DNA of 64,000 nt from Geodermatophilus obscurus DSM 43160 (GTDB lineage: Bacteria > Actinomycetota > Actinomycetes > Mycobacteriales > Geodermatophilaceae). Where the stretch lies: contig NC_013757.1 of NCBI RefSeq assembly GCF_000025345.1, forward strand, positions 3,534,001 to 3,598,000, read 5' to 3'. Positions 41,958 through 50,526 of the stretch are shown piece after piece. Each line of letters begins with the position of its first letter. Position 1 is the stretch's first letter. The translations under genes were made by a program, and so were the position numbers. The notes beneath the pieces are model-generated. The model had not been told where the DNA came from and made no database searches. It was given only the letters and a program-made list of their open reading frames with translations.

Positions 41958-43298
41958 TCAGAGGCCGGGCAGGTAGCGCTTGAGCTCCCACGGGGTCACG
42001 TTCTGCCGGTAGGCGTTGAACTCGGCCCACTTATTGCGCAGGAAGAACTCGAAGACGTGCTCGCCGAGGGTCTCGGCCACCAGCTCGCTGCCCTGCATGG
42101 CGGTGAGCGCCTCGCCGAGGGACACCGGGAGGTCCTCGTAGCCGGCGGCGCGGCGCTCGGTGTCGGTGAGCGACCAGACGTCGTCCTCGGCCTCCGGCGG
42201 TAGCTCGTAGCCCTTCTCGATGCCGCGCAGCCCGGCGGCCAGCAGGATCGCGAAGGTGAGGTAGGGGTTGCACGCGGAGTCCGGCGAGCGGACCTCCACC
42301 CGGGCCGACTGGCCCTTGTTCGGCTTGTACGAGGGCAGCCGCACGAGCGCCGAGCGGTTGGCCCGGCCCCAGGTGGCCGCGGTCGGCGCCTCGGTGCCGG
42401 CCAGCAGCCGCCGGTAGGAGTTCACCGTCTGGTTGGTGACGGCGGTGTACTCCTTGGCGTGGACGAGCAGGCCGGCGATGAACTGCTTGCCGGTGGTCGA
42501 CAGCTTCATCGGGTCGGCCGGGTCGTGGAAGGCGTTGCGGTCGCCCTCGAACAGCGACAGGTGGGTGTGCATCGCCGAGCCCGCCAGGTCGGTGAACGGC
42601 TTGGGCATGAAGGTGGCGTGCACGTGCTGCGCGAGCGCCACCTCACGGACGACGTGCCGCAGCGTCATGATGTTGTCGGCCATCGACAGCGCGTCGGCGT
42701 AGCGCAGGTCGATCTCCTGCTGGCCGGGCGCGACCTCGTGGTGGCTGAACTCCACCGAGATGCCCATCGCCTCGAGCGCGAAGACCGCCTCGCGGCGGAA
42801 GTCGTGGGCGACGTTGTGCGTGGAGAGGTCGAAGTAGCCGCCGTTGTCGGCCGGCTCGGGCGGGCTGCCGTCGCTGGGCTGGTCCTTGAGCAGGAAGAAC
42901 TCGACCTCGGGGTGGGTGTAGAAGGTGAAGCCCATGTCGGCGGCCTTCGTCAGCGCCCGGCGCAGCACGTGCCGCGGGTCGGCCCAGGACGGCGAGCCGT
43001 CGGGCGTGGTGAGGTCGCAGAACATCCGCGCGGTGTCGCTGGAGCCGCCCTTGGCCGACGGCATCACCTGGAAGGTGCCGGGGTCGGGCTTGGCGAGCAT
43101 GTCGGACTCGTAGACGCGCGCAAAGCCCTCGATCGCCGAGCCGTCGAAGCCGATGCCCTCGGCGAAGGCCGCCTCGATCTCCGCGGGCGCCACAGCCACG
43201 GCCTTGAGGTAACCGGAGACGTCGGTGAACCACAGCCGCACGAAGCGGATGTCGCGTTCCTCGAGGGTGCGCAGGACGAACTCCTGCTGTCGGTCCAT
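41958..43298 (-). CDS. glnA2: Type I glutamine synthetase, non-adenylylated (GlnA2-type)
   Basis: A 446-residue enzyme, the same length as mycobacterial GlnA2. It begins MDRQQEFVLRTLEERDIRFV like that ortholog. Signatures: GIGFDGSAIEGFARV, HPEVEFFLLK, SHHEVAPGQQEIDLRYADAL, FMPKPFTDLAGSAMHTHLSL, and NRSALVRLPSY. The region that holds the adenylylation Tyr in GlnA1 here reads LPPEAEDDVWSLTD, with no Tyr, so GlnE should not control it. ATG 43298 is chosen by homology; ATG 43307 (three codons upstream) is possible. A GlnR-type box lies 15-40 nt upstream. Confidence 0.95.
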   Translation of the reverse strand: MDRQQEFVLRTLEERDIRFVRLWFTDVSGYLKAVAVAPAEIEAAFAEGIGFDGSAIEGFARVYESDMLAKPDPGTFQVMPSAKGGSSDTARMFCDLTTPDGSPSWADPRHVLRRALTKAADMGFTFYTHPEVEFFLLKDQPSDGSPPEPADNGGYFDLSTHNVAHDFRREAVFALEAMGISVEFSHHEVAPGQQEIDLRYADALSMADNIMTLRHVVREVALAQHVHATFMPKPFTDLAGSAMHTHLSLFEGDRNAFHDPADPMKLSTTGKQFIAGLLVHAKEYTAVTNQTVNSYRRLLAGTEAPTAATWGRANRSALVRLPSYKPNKGQSARVEVRSPDSACNPYLTFAILLAAGLRGIEKGYELPPEAEDDVWSLTDTERRAAGYEDLPVSLGEALTAMQGSELVAETLGEHVFEFFLRNKWAEFNAYRQNVTPWELKRYLPGL

Positions 43299-43321
43299 GC
43301 TCGCCATGATCGCGTCCAGTC

Positions 43322-43337
43322 GTTTCCGTGGGGTGAC
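43322..43337 (-). promoter_or_regulatory. GlnR-type operator upstream of glnA2
   Basis: On the minus strand GTCAC-N6-GAAAC matches the GlnR a-b site. It ends 14 nt before ATG 43307 (23 nt before ATG 43298), unusually close to the start. Confidence 0.6.
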
Positions 43338-43474
43338 GTCCGCCCCCCAGCCTGCCCCGTCGCGCCGATCTGCACACGGGGCCCCGGCGACGGCGGGCGG
43401 CTGCGGCGCCGCGCCGGCGACACCCACCGGCGCGCACCGGCACCGGAGGGGGTCCGGGGCGGCCGGAGTCGATC

Positions 43475-43480
43475 TAGCAT
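43475..43480 (+). promoter_or_regulatory. -10 element for slipin gene
   Basis: TAGCAT, about 77 nt upstream of the ATG at 43558, gives a leader of about 70 nt with GGAGGG before the start. Confidence 0.4.
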
Positions 43481-43557
43481 GTGACCGCCAGCACGAGGGC
43501 GGCGCGGCCACGGGCGCGACCCCGCGTCCGGCCGCGGCGCCGCTGGCGGAGGGCGAG

Positions 43558-44397
43558 ATGGACGTCGTTCTCGCACTGGTCGTCATCGCCGTGCTCGGGC
43601 TGCTGGTGCTCGTGGGCGCGAGCGTCCGGGTGGTCACCCAGTACCAGCGCGGAGTGGTCCTGCGGTTCGGCCGGCTGCTCGGCGACGCCCGGCCGCCCGG
43701 CCTGACCGTCATCGCGCCGGGCATCGACCGGATGCACAAGGTGAACATGCAGATCGTCACCATGCCGGTGCCGGCGCAGGAGGGGATCACCCGCGACAAC
43801 GTCACCGTCAAGGTCGACGCGGTCGTCTACTACCGCGTGTTCGACCCGGTGCGGGTCGTCGTCGACGTGCAGAACTACCAGGCCGCGATCGCCCAGGTCG
43901 CGCAGGCGTCGCTGCGGTCGATCATCGGCAAGAGCGATCTCGACGACCTGCTGTCCAACCGCGAACGGCTCAACCAGGGCCTCGAGCTGATGCTCGACAA
44001 CCCGGCCGTCGACTGGGGCGTGCACATCGACCGGGTCGACATCAAGGACGTCGCGCTGCCGGAGTCGATGAAGCGGTCGATGTCCCGGCAGGCGGAGGCC
44101 GAGCGCGAGCGCCGGTCCCGGGTGATCACCGCCGAGGGCGAGCTGCAGGCCTCGCAGAAGCTGGCGCAGGCCGCTCAGGTGATGGCGACCCAGCCGGCCG
44201 CGCTGCAGCTGCGCCTGCTGCAGACCATGGTCGAGGTGGCCGCGGAGAAGAACTCCACCGTCGTCCTGCCGTTCCCCGTCGAGCTGCTCCGCTTCCTGGA
44301 GCACGCCACGCCCCCGTCCTCGGAGGCCCGGACCCCGAGCGCGGCCGGTGACCTGCCCGTCCTCCGGCCGACGACCCCGCCGGTGCCCGCGAGCTGA
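43558..44397 (+). CDS. SPFH/Band 7 slipin (stomatin-like) membrane protein
   Basis: A 279-residue protein. One N-terminal membrane helix (VVLALVVIAVLGLLVLVGAS) leads into the SPFH domain: QYQRGVVLRFGRLLGDARPPG, DNVTVKVDAVVYYRVFDP, and LRSIIGKSDLDDLLSNRE. The ERERRSRVITAEGELQASQKL coiled coil follows, then LRLLQTMVEVAAEKNSTVVLPFP, all diagnostic of the slipin subgroup. These scaffold membrane microdomains. Slipins often pair with a NfeD protease-like protein; none is adjacent. Divergent from glnA2 across a 259-bp region that holds the GlnR box. Confidence 0.92.
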   Translation: MDVVLALVVIAVLGLLVLVGASVRVVTQYQRGVVLRFGRLLGDARPPGLTVIAPGIDRMHKVNMQIVTMPVPAQEGITRDNVTVKVDAVVYYRVFDPVRVVVDVQNYQAAIAQVAQASLRSIIGKSDLDDLLSNRERLNQGLELMLDNPAVDWGVHIDRVDIKDVALPESMKRSMSRQAEAERERRSRVITAEGELQASQKLAQAAQVMATQPAALQLRLLQTMVEVAAEKNSTVVLPFPVELLRFLEHATPPSSEARTPSAAGDLPVLRPTTPPVPAS

Positions 44398-44420
44398 CGT
44401 GCCGGCTCCGGCTCGGGCGC

Positions 44421-44816
44421 TCAGCCGGTGCGGCGGCTGCCCCCTGCCTGCGCTGCCGCCCGCAGCGCCACGGCGAGCGCCGCCTCGAGGGCGAGGAAGG
44501 CGCCGCTCGGCCGGGCGGTGAGCCGGCGCTCGGCCACGCACCCGGCCGACCGCGCGACGGCCATGCCGGCGCCGGCGGCGCCCACCGTGCGCAGGACGGC
44601 GTCGTCCCCGGGTGTCGATCCCGACGCCGCGGTCAGGGACGCCGCGAGGGCCAGCGGGATGCCGGCGTGGACCGCCCGGACCTCCGTCCGCGCGTCGGGT
44701 GTGCCGGCGGCACCGCCGAAGAGGGCCGGCACCCGTGCGGGCGCGAGCGCGGCGACGACGCCGATGTCGGCACAGGCCCCCGCCGCCGAGCGGCGCAGGT
44801 GTCCTCGCAGGGTCAT
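44421..44816 (-). CDS. Small membrane protein, DUF4345-like
   Basis: A 131-residue hydrophobic protein with about four weak helices rich in Ala. The segment VPALFGGAAGTPDARTEVRAVHAGIPLALAA fits the pattern of DUF4345-like membrane proteins (P-x-FG, R-E-x-RA-x-x-G). The assignment is tentative. ATG at 44816 is chosen; upstream frame is antisense to nadE and should be ignored. It ends 23 bases from the slipin gene (convergent). Confidence 0.6.
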   Translation of the reverse strand: MTLRGHLRRSAAGACADIGVVAALAPARVPALFGGAAGTPDARTEVRAVHAGIPLALAASLTAASGSTPGDDAVLRTVGAAGAGMAVARSAGCVAERRLTARPSGAFLALEAALAVALRAAAQAGGSRRTG

Positions 44817-44898
44817 GCGGCGGAGGCCAGGCGTCGCGTGATCGTCCGGCCAGGTCCCCGCCTGGCCGCGTTCCGGGGGCGCGGACCAGGATGGGCAC

Positions 44899-46734
44899 GT
44901 GAGCGAACCCGTGCAGCTCCGCGTGGCCCTGGCCCAGGTCGACACCCGCGTCGGCGACATCGCCGGCAACGCCGCGCTGGTCACCACCTGGACGGCGATC
45001 GCCGCCGAGGACGGCGCCCACGTCGTCGTCTTCCCCGAGATGACCCTCACCGGGTACCCGCCCGAGGACCTCGTGCTCCGCGAGTCCTTCGCGCAGGCCA
45101 GTGAGAAGGCGCTGGTCGAGCTCGCCGGCGACCTGGCCGAGCGGGGGCTCGGCGACACCGCGGTCGTCGTCGGCTACCTCGCACACACCGAGGGCATTGG
45201 CCCGGCGACGACGGAGTCGATGCCCGGCGACGACGACCGCCCGGCCGACGCCAACCCGCGCCGCGGCGCACCCCGCAACGCCGCCGCGCTCCTGCACGGC
45301 GGCGAGGTCGTCGTCCGCTACCACAAGCGGCACCTGCCCAACTACGGCGTCTTCGACGAGGCCCGCTACTTCGTGCCCGGCACCGAGCTGCCGGTCGTGC
45401 GGCTGCACGGGGTGGACGTCGCGCTGACCGTCTGCGAGGACCTCTGGGTCGAGGGCGGTCCGTGCGGCGTCGCCGGGGAGGCCGGCGTCGACCTGGTGCT
45501 CTCCCCCAACGCCTCGCCCTACGAGCGGGCCAAGGACGACCTGCGCCTGCCGCTGGTCCGCCGCCGGGCGGCCGAGGCGCGGGCCACGGTCGTCTACTGC
45601 AACCAGGTCGGCGGCCAGGACGAGCTGGTCTTCGACGGCGACTCGATGGCCGTGGCGCCGGACGGCGAGCTGCTGGGCCGCGCGCCGCAGTTCGTCGAGC
45701 ACCTGCTGTGCGTCGACCTGCGCGTCGACCGCTCGGCCGTGCCCGACCGGCGCGAGGGCCGGTTCGGGCCGATGACGGTCACCCGGCACGTGCTCTCCGA
45801 GGAGCCGGTGCCCGCGTTCGACCCGCGGCCGGCCTCGGTCGCCGAGCCGCTGTCGGACTGCGAGGAGGTCTGGCGGGCGCTGGTGCTGGGCCTGCGGGAC
45901 TTCATCGACAAGAACGGCATGCCCTCGGTGGTGCTCGGCCTCTCGGGCGGCATCGACTCCGCCGTCTGCGCCGCCCTCGCCGTCGACGCGCTGGGCGCCG
46001 ACCGGGTGTACGGCGTCGGCCTGCCGTCGCGGTACTCCAGCGAGCACTCGCTCGCCGACGCCGAGGACCTCGCCCGGCGGACCGGGCTGCACTACTCCGT
46101 CGTCCCGATCGCGCCAATGGTCGACGCCTACCACTCGTCGGTGGAGCTCAGCGGGGTCGCCGCGGAGAACCTGCAGGCGCGGGTGCGCGGCACGCTGCTG
46201 ATGGGGTTGTCCAACCAGCACGGCCACCTGCTGCTCACGACCGGCAACAAGAGCGAGATCGCGGTCGGCTACTCCACGCTCTACGGCGACTCGGCCGGCG
46301 GCTTCGCCCCCATCAAGGACGTGCCGAAGACGCTGGTCTGGGCCCTCGCCCGGTGGCGCAACGAGTACGCGCGGGGGCGGGGGGAGACCGAGCCGATCCC
46401 GGTCAACTCGATCGAGAAGCCGCCGTCGGCCGAGCTCGCCCCCGGCCAGGTCGACACCGACTCGCTGCCCTCCTACGAGGAGCTCGACGCGGTCGTCGCC
46501 GACTACGTCGACCGCGACCTCGGGATGGGCGAGCTGCTCGAGCGCGGCCACGACCCGGAGGTGGTGGCGCGGGTGCTGCGGCTGGTGGACGCCGCGGAGT
46601 TCAAGCGCCGGCAGTCCGCGCCCGGAACGAAGATCAGCCTCAAGGCGTTCGGACGCGACAGGCGGCTGCCCGTCACCAACCGGTGGCGGGAGACGCTGCC
46701 CACCGTCCGTGAAGGAGCGGCATCACACCCATGA
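44899..46734 (+). CDS. nadE: Glutamine-dependent NAD(+) synthetase
   Basis: A 611-residue two-domain enzyme for the last step of NAD synthesis. The N-terminal nitrilase-type glutaminase has Glu in [16 protein letters not shown], Lys in [15 protein letters not shown] and Cys in LTVCEDLW. The C-terminal ammonia-dependent domain has the ATP loop [20 protein letters not shown] and [20 protein letters not shown]. Using glutamine as donor ties it to the neighbouring glutamine block. CAGGAT lies 6 nt before the GTG. Its stop overlaps the panB start (ATGA). Confidence 0.96.
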   Translation: MSEPVQLRVALAQVDTRVGDIAGNAALVTTWTAIAAEDGAHVVVFPEMTLTGYPPEDLVLRESFAQASEKALVELAGDLAERGLGDTAVVVGYLAHTEGIGPATTESMPGDDDRPADANPRRGAPRNAAALLHGGEVVVRYHKRHLPNYGVFDEARYFVPGTELPVVRLHGVDVALTVCEDLWVEGGPCGVAGEAGVDLVLSPNASPYERAKDDLRLPLVRRRAAEARATVVYCNQVGGQDELVFDGDSMAVAPDGELLGRAPQFVEHLLCVDLRVDRSAVPDRREGRFGPMTVTRHVLSEEPVPAFDPRPASVAEPLSDCEEVWRALVLGLRDFIDKNGMPSVVLGLSGGIDSAVCAALAVDALGADRVYGVGLPSRYSSEHSLADAEDLARRTGLHYSVVPIAPMVDAYHSSVELSGVAAENLQARVRGTLLMGLSNQHGHLLLTTGNKSEIAVGYSTLYGDSAGGFAPIKDVPKTLVWALARWRNEYARGRGETEPIPVNSIEKPPSAELAPGQVDTDSLPSYEELDAVVADYVDRDLGMGELLERGHDPEVVARVLRLVDAAEFKRRQSAPGTKISLKAFGRDRRLPVTNRWRETLPTVREGAASHP

Positions 46735-47561
46735 CGGAATCGGTGCTCTACGGCGGGACGTCCACCGCCCGGGTGCGGGTGCACCACCTGCAGCAGGCCA
46801 AGGAGCGCGGCGAGAAGTGGGCGATGCTCACCGCCTACGACACCTTCAGCGCGACCGTCTTCGAGGAGGCCGGCATCCCGGTGATGCTGGTCGGCGACTC
46901 CGCCGGCAACGTCGTCCTCGGGCACACCTCGACCGTGCCGGTCACCGTCGAGGACATCCTGGGGATGACCAAGGCGGTCACCCGCTCGACGAAGCGGGCG
47001 CTCATCGTGGCCGACCTGCCCTTCGGCAGCTACGAGGCGTCGCCGCAGCAGGCGTTCGCCACCGCCGTCCGGATGCTGAAGGAGGGCGGCGCGCAGGCGG
47101 TCAAGCTCGAGGGCGGGGTGCGGGTCGCCCCGCAGACCCGGATGCTGACCGAGAACGGCATCCCGGTGATGGCGCACGTCGGTTTCACGCCGCAGAGCGA
47201 GCACGCCCTCGGCGGCTTCCGGGTGCAGGGCCGCGGGGCCGGGGCCGAGCAGCTGCTGACCGACGCGCACGCCGTCCAGGAGGCCGGGGCGTTCGCCGTC
47301 GTCCTGGAGATGGTGCCGGCCGAGATCGCGGCGCAGGTGACCAAGGAGCTGTCGATCCCCACGATCGGCATCGGCGCCGGTGTCGACTGCGACGCCCAGG
47401 TGCTGGTCTGGCCGGACATGGCCGGTCTCACCAGCGGCCGGGTGCCGAGGTTCGTGAAGAAGTACGCCGACCTGCGCGGCGAGCTGCTGCGGGCTGCACG
47501 CGAGTACGCCGACGAGGTCCGCAGCGGCGTCTTTCCGGGGCCCGAGCACTCCTTCGACTGA
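46731..47561 (+). CDS. panB: 3-methyl-2-oxobutanoate hydroxymethyltransferase
   Basis: First committed enzyme of pantothenate/CoA synthesis, using methylene-THF. 276 residues. Motifs: [28 protein letters not shown], with metal-binding Asp, then [23 protein letters not shown] with the second ligand, [21 protein letters not shown], and [16 protein letters not shown]. It overlaps nadE by 4 nt, coupling NAD and CoA cofactor synthesis. panB also lies near glnA2 in mycobacteria (Rv2225), so this is conserved synteny. Confidence 0.97.
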   Translation: MTESVLYGGTSTARVRVHHLQQAKERGEKWAMLTAYDTFSATVFEEAGIPVMLVGDSAGNVVLGHTSTVPVTVEDILGMTKAVTRSTKRALIVADLPFGSYEASPQQAFATAVRMLKEGGAQAVKLEGGVRVAPQTRMLTENGIPVMAHVGFTPQSEHALGGFRVQGRGAGAEQLLTDAHAVQEAGAFAVVLEMVPAEIAAQVTKELSIPTIGIGAGVDCDAQVLVWPDMAGLTSGRVPRFVKKYADLRGELLRAAREYADEVRSGVFPGPEHSFD

Positions 47562-47585
47562 TCGTCGGCTCCGCGGCCGGCGCCC

Positions 47586-47649
47586 AGTGGGCAGTTGCGG
47601 TCGCCGACACGGTCGGACACGCCGCGGAGAGCGACCGCAACTGCTCACT
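47586..47649. repeat. Long inverted repeat between panB and the F420 reductase gene
   Basis: 19-nt arms (47586-47604 and 47631-47649) match at 18 positions around a 26-nt loop. It lies between convergent genes and may serve as a bidirectional terminator. Confidence 0.7.
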
Positions 47650-47673
47650 CGCGCCGGGAACGGCGGTCCTTCG

Positions 47674-48369
47674 TCAGACGTCGGTGACGCGGATGCCGGC
47701 GTGCGCCTTGTACCGGCGGTTCACCGACACCAGGTTGATCGTCAGGGCCTCGACCTGGCGGGCGTTGCGCAGCCGGCCGGCGTAGATGCCGCGCATGCCC
47801 GGCAGCCGGCCGGCCAGCGCCTGCACGGTGTCAGTGGCCTCACGGACGTCGCCGACGACCATCACGTCGCCGTCCAGGGTGGGCCTGGAGAGGTCCTCAA
47901 GCAGCCGCGCCGACAGGTGGTGGAAGGCGCCGACCACGTGCGAGTCGGGCAGCAGCGCGGCGGCCTGCTGGGCCGCCGACCCCTCCGGGACGTCGAGCAC
48001 GTACGCGCCGAGCTCGTCGAAGGCCATGGGGACGACGCAGTCGACGACGACCTTGCCGGCCAGCGGGGTCGCGAGCTCCGCGAGGGTGTCGGCGTGCCCG
48101 GCGTAGGGGACGGCGACCACGACCAGGTCGGCCGCGCCCGCGACGTCGACGTTGGCACCGCCGGTCACCGAGACGTCGGTGCCCCCGGCTGCGGCAGTGG
48201 CCCGCTCGGCGACCTGCGCCGCGACCTCACCGGCCCGCTCGGCGTCCCGCGACCCCAGCAGCACGCGCTGCCCGGCCGCCGCCAGCCGGACGGCGAGCCC
48301 GCGGCCCTGCGGACCGGTGCCGCCCAGCACGCCGACGACCAGTTCCTCCACCGAGCGTCCGTCGGTCAC
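47674..48369 (-). CDS. npdG: F420-dependent NADP(H) reductase (NpdG-type)
   Basis: A 231-residue oxidoreductase exchanging hydride between NADP(H) and coenzyme F420. The NADP site is LVVGVLGGTGPQGRGLAVRLA, then LLGSRDAERA whose Ser/Arg bind the 2'-phosphate. LVVVAVPYAGH, VVDCVVPMAF and VGAFHHLSA are typical of TIGR01915 proteins, and the C-terminus ends in the usual INRRYKAHAGIRVTD-like helix. This implies that the organism makes F420. GTG 48369 is chosen because AGGAGGAGG stands just upstream; a longer start at 48420 lacks support. Confidence 0.88.
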   Translation of the reverse strand: MTDGRSVEELVVGVLGGTGPQGRGLAVRLAAAGQRVLLGSRDAERAGEVAAQVAERATAAAGGTDVSVTGGANVDVAGAADLVVVAVPYAGHADTLAELATPLAGKVVVDCVVPMAFDELGAYVLDVPEGSAAQQAAALLPDSHVVGAFHHLSARLLEDLSRPTLDGDVMVVGDVREATDTVQALAGRLPGMRGIYAGRLRNARQVEALTINLVSVNRRYKAHAGIRVTDV

Positions 48370-48459
48370 GCGTCCTCCTCCTGCGCCGCCGGACCGCCCG
48401 GCGTCATCGCCGCCGATCATGCCCTGGTCACGGAGCGTGGGGAGGAGGGTGGTCCTCCT

Positions 48460-48642
48460 TCAGTCGCCCTGCCACCGCCGGTCCTCCTCGGTCAGCTGCT
48501 GCTCGCGCTCGGCCACCGACTGCAGTGCGTGCTCGGCCTCCTCGCGGGTCGCGTACGGGCCCAGGCGGTGCCGCTCGGCGCACCCGTCCCGGTCCTCCAC
48601 GGTGTGGTGCTTGAGGCAGTAGAACCACGGTCCCTGCGCCAT
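48460..48642 (-). CDS. Small conserved actinobacterial protein, 60 aa
   Basis: Begins MAQGPWFYCLKHHTVED and continues RDGCAERHRLGPYATREEAEHAL, a pattern common in short actinobacterial hypothetical proteins. Cys and His spacing (C-x2-HH ... C) could bind a metal but is unproven. GAGGAGGACGCAC precedes the ATG, a strong ribosome site. Function unknown. Confidence 0.8.
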   Translation of the reverse strand: MAQGPWFYCLKHHTVEDRDGCAERHRLGPYATREEAEHALQSVAEREQQLTEEDRRWQGD

Positions 48643-48684
48643 GTGCGTCCTCCTCGGTCGTCGTCCGCTGGCGTTCCTTCCCGG

Positions 48685-49164
48685 TCAGACGTCGACCATC
48701 ACCTGGTCGTGCCGGGCGTAGAAGGCGGTCATCTCCTCCGGGGACGGCGTCCGGCCGCTGCGGCGCAGCTCGGCCATCTCGGCGAAGAACTGCTCCCGGG
48801 CGGTGCCGGGCGCGAAGAGGATGAGGAAGTCGGCCGGCTCGTCGCCGTCGTTGCGGAAGCCGTGCACGCCGCGCTCGTGCACCAGCGCGAAGTCCCCCGC
48901 CGAGTACGGCCGCCACGCCCCGTCGGCGTACACGGTGAGCCTGCCGGAGACCACGTAGAACGACTCGGAGAACGTCTGGTGGTAGTGCGGCGCGGCGCCC
49001 GGGCTGTGCGGCGCGAGCCGGTACTCGACCAGGCCGAAGCGGCCGGCGGTCTCCGAGCCGGGCGCGACCATGCGCAGCGCGCTGGTCCCTGCCTCGACCA
49101 TCGGGTGCTCGGCGAGGGTGCGGACGACGACCGTGCCGGGATCCGGGTGGGACACGGCCGTCAC
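48685..49164 (-). CDS. Cupin domain protein
   Basis: A 159-residue single-cupin protein. The metal site spans PHYHQTFSESFYVVSGRLTVY (H-x-H-x(n)-E pattern) and the second motif GDFALVHERGVHGFRND supplies the remaining His. The C-terminal helix (REQFFAEMAELRRSG) resembles cupins of the quercetin-dioxygenase-like group. Substrate unknown. Two possible GTG starts (49164, 49155); the first is taken and no ribosome site decides. Longer frame to 49308 is not believed. Confidence 0.78.
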   Translation of the reverse strand: MTAVSHPDPGTVVVRTLAEHPMVEAGTSALRMVAPGSETAGRFGLVEYRLAPHSPGAAPHYHQTFSESFYVVSGRLTVYADGAWRPYSAGDFALVHERGVHGFRNDGDEPADFLILFAPGTAREQFFAEMAELRRSGRTPSPEEMTAFYARHDQVMVDV

Positions 49165-49262
49165 CCTGGCACCGCCGCGCGGCGACGTCGACCCGTCCCG
49201 CTCACTGGGACGTTGGGGAACGACTGCGCAACGGAACTCCCTGTGAGGCCGCTGTGTGCGGC

Positions 49263-50420
49263 ATGCTGCCCCCCGTGACGGGGTGGCGACGCAAGGACAC
49301 CGACACACTCGTCAGGCGGTACGGCCCAGCCGTCAGCCCGGGGCCGGAACACCGGATCGCGGTGCTCGCCCTTGCCGCGCTCACCTTCGTCGCCGGCCTC
49401 ATCGGCATGGCGAACCTCTTCGTCGACGGGACGCTGCACCAGGGCGCCACCCGCAGCAGCTACACCGTCGCGATGGCCGCCTGCCTGGCGGCAGCCGTCG
49501 CGCTGGCTGTCCGGCAGCGGATCGGCCGGTGGCAGACCTTCGGGCTGGTGCTGCTCGTCGAGGTCGTCTACGTGATCGTCGTCCTCAGCATCTCCGAGCC
49601 GGCGCAGGCGACCCCGCTGATGCTGCTGTTCCCCTCGTTCGTCGCCGCCTGGTTCCTCGGCACCCGGATGCTGGGCGCCACCATGCTCGCGACGGTGGCG
49701 GCCTGCACGATCGCCCTCGAGCACACCTATGACGGTGTCCTGACGATCGCCGTGCAGGTGGCGATCAGCGCCGGCGCCCTGAACACCGCGGCGTTCGGCG
49801 TCCACGTGCTGCGCCGCCGGGTCCAGCGGCTGCTCGAGGCCACGCAGGCGCTGTCCCACCAGGACCCGCTCACCGGGCTGGCCAACCGGCGCTTCCTCCT
49901 GGAGCAGGCCCCGAGGGTCTGGCGACAGGCCCGCCGCGAGGGGTCGCGGGTGGCCGCGATGGTCCTGGACCTCGACCACTTCAAGCAGCTCAACGACGCC
50001 CACGGTCACGCCGCCGGGGACGCCGTGCTGCGGGCGGTGGCGACGTCCCTGGCGGCCACGGTGCGGCCCAGCGACGTGCTGGCGCGCACCGGCGGTGAGG
50101 AGCTGATCGTGCTCGGGCTGGTCAGCGACCCGGCCGAGGCGCACCGACTGGCCGAGCGGCTGCGGGCGGCGGTGCGCACCAGCCGCACCGACGAAGGGCA
50201 CGCGGTGACCGCCTCGATCGGCATCGCGCTGGACCGGCCGGTGGACGGCGAGGAGGCCGGCGACGCGATGTGGCGGCTGGTCGACCGCGCCGACGGCGCC
50301 ATGTACGCGGCCAAGCAGGCCGGCCGCGACCGCGTGGCCGCCGTCCTGCCCCGGCAGCGCAGCGGGCGCTTCGCCGACAGCATGGCACCGACCGGACGCG
50401 CGACCGGCGGAGCCGCCTGA
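49263..50420 (+). CDS. Membrane diguanylate cyclase (GGEEL variant)
   Basis: A 385-residue protein. About six membrane helices in the first 175 residues (HRIAVLALAALTFVAGLIGM onward), then a GGDEF domain beginning HQDPLTGLANRRFLLEQ. The metal-binding LDLDHFKQLNDAHGHAAGD is intact, the inhibitory site RPSD is present, and the signature is GGEEL instead of GGDEF/GGEEF; the last position varies in active enzymes. It should make c-di-GMP at the membrane. ATG 49263 is chosen; GTG 49275 is an alternative. Confidence 0.85.
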   Translation: MLPPVTGWRRKDTDTLVRRYGPAVSPGPEHRIAVLALAALTFVAGLIGMANLFVDGTLHQGATRSSYTVAMAACLAAAVALAVRQRIGRWQTFGLVLLVEVVYVIVVLSISEPAQATPLMLLFPSFVAAWFLGTRMLGATMLATVAACTIALEHTYDGVLTIAVQVAISAGALNTAAFGVHVLRRRVQRLLEATQALSHQDPLTGLANRRFLLEQAPRVWRQARREGSRVAAMVLDLDHFKQLNDAHGHAAGDAVLRAVATSLAATVRPSDVLARTGGEELIVLGLVSDPAEAHRLAERLRAAVRTSRTDEGHAVTASIGIALDRPVDGEEAGDAMWRLVDRADGAMYAAKQAGRDRVAAVLPRQRSGRFADSMAPTGRATGGAA

Positions 50421-50526
50421 AGCAGGACCTCGGCCTCCTCATCCACTCGCCGGCTGAGCGCGGGCCCGGGGCGAGGCCGCCACCGTTCGACCTGTGGCGA
50501 CGCCGGTTGTCTGCTCCACTCTCCCC

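Noticed and set aside
43341..43557. Plus-strand frame extending the slipin upstream to 43225
   Set aside because: The upstream part is Arg/Pro-rich and crosses the glnA2 promoter; ATG 43558 with GGAGGG precedes the membrane helix.
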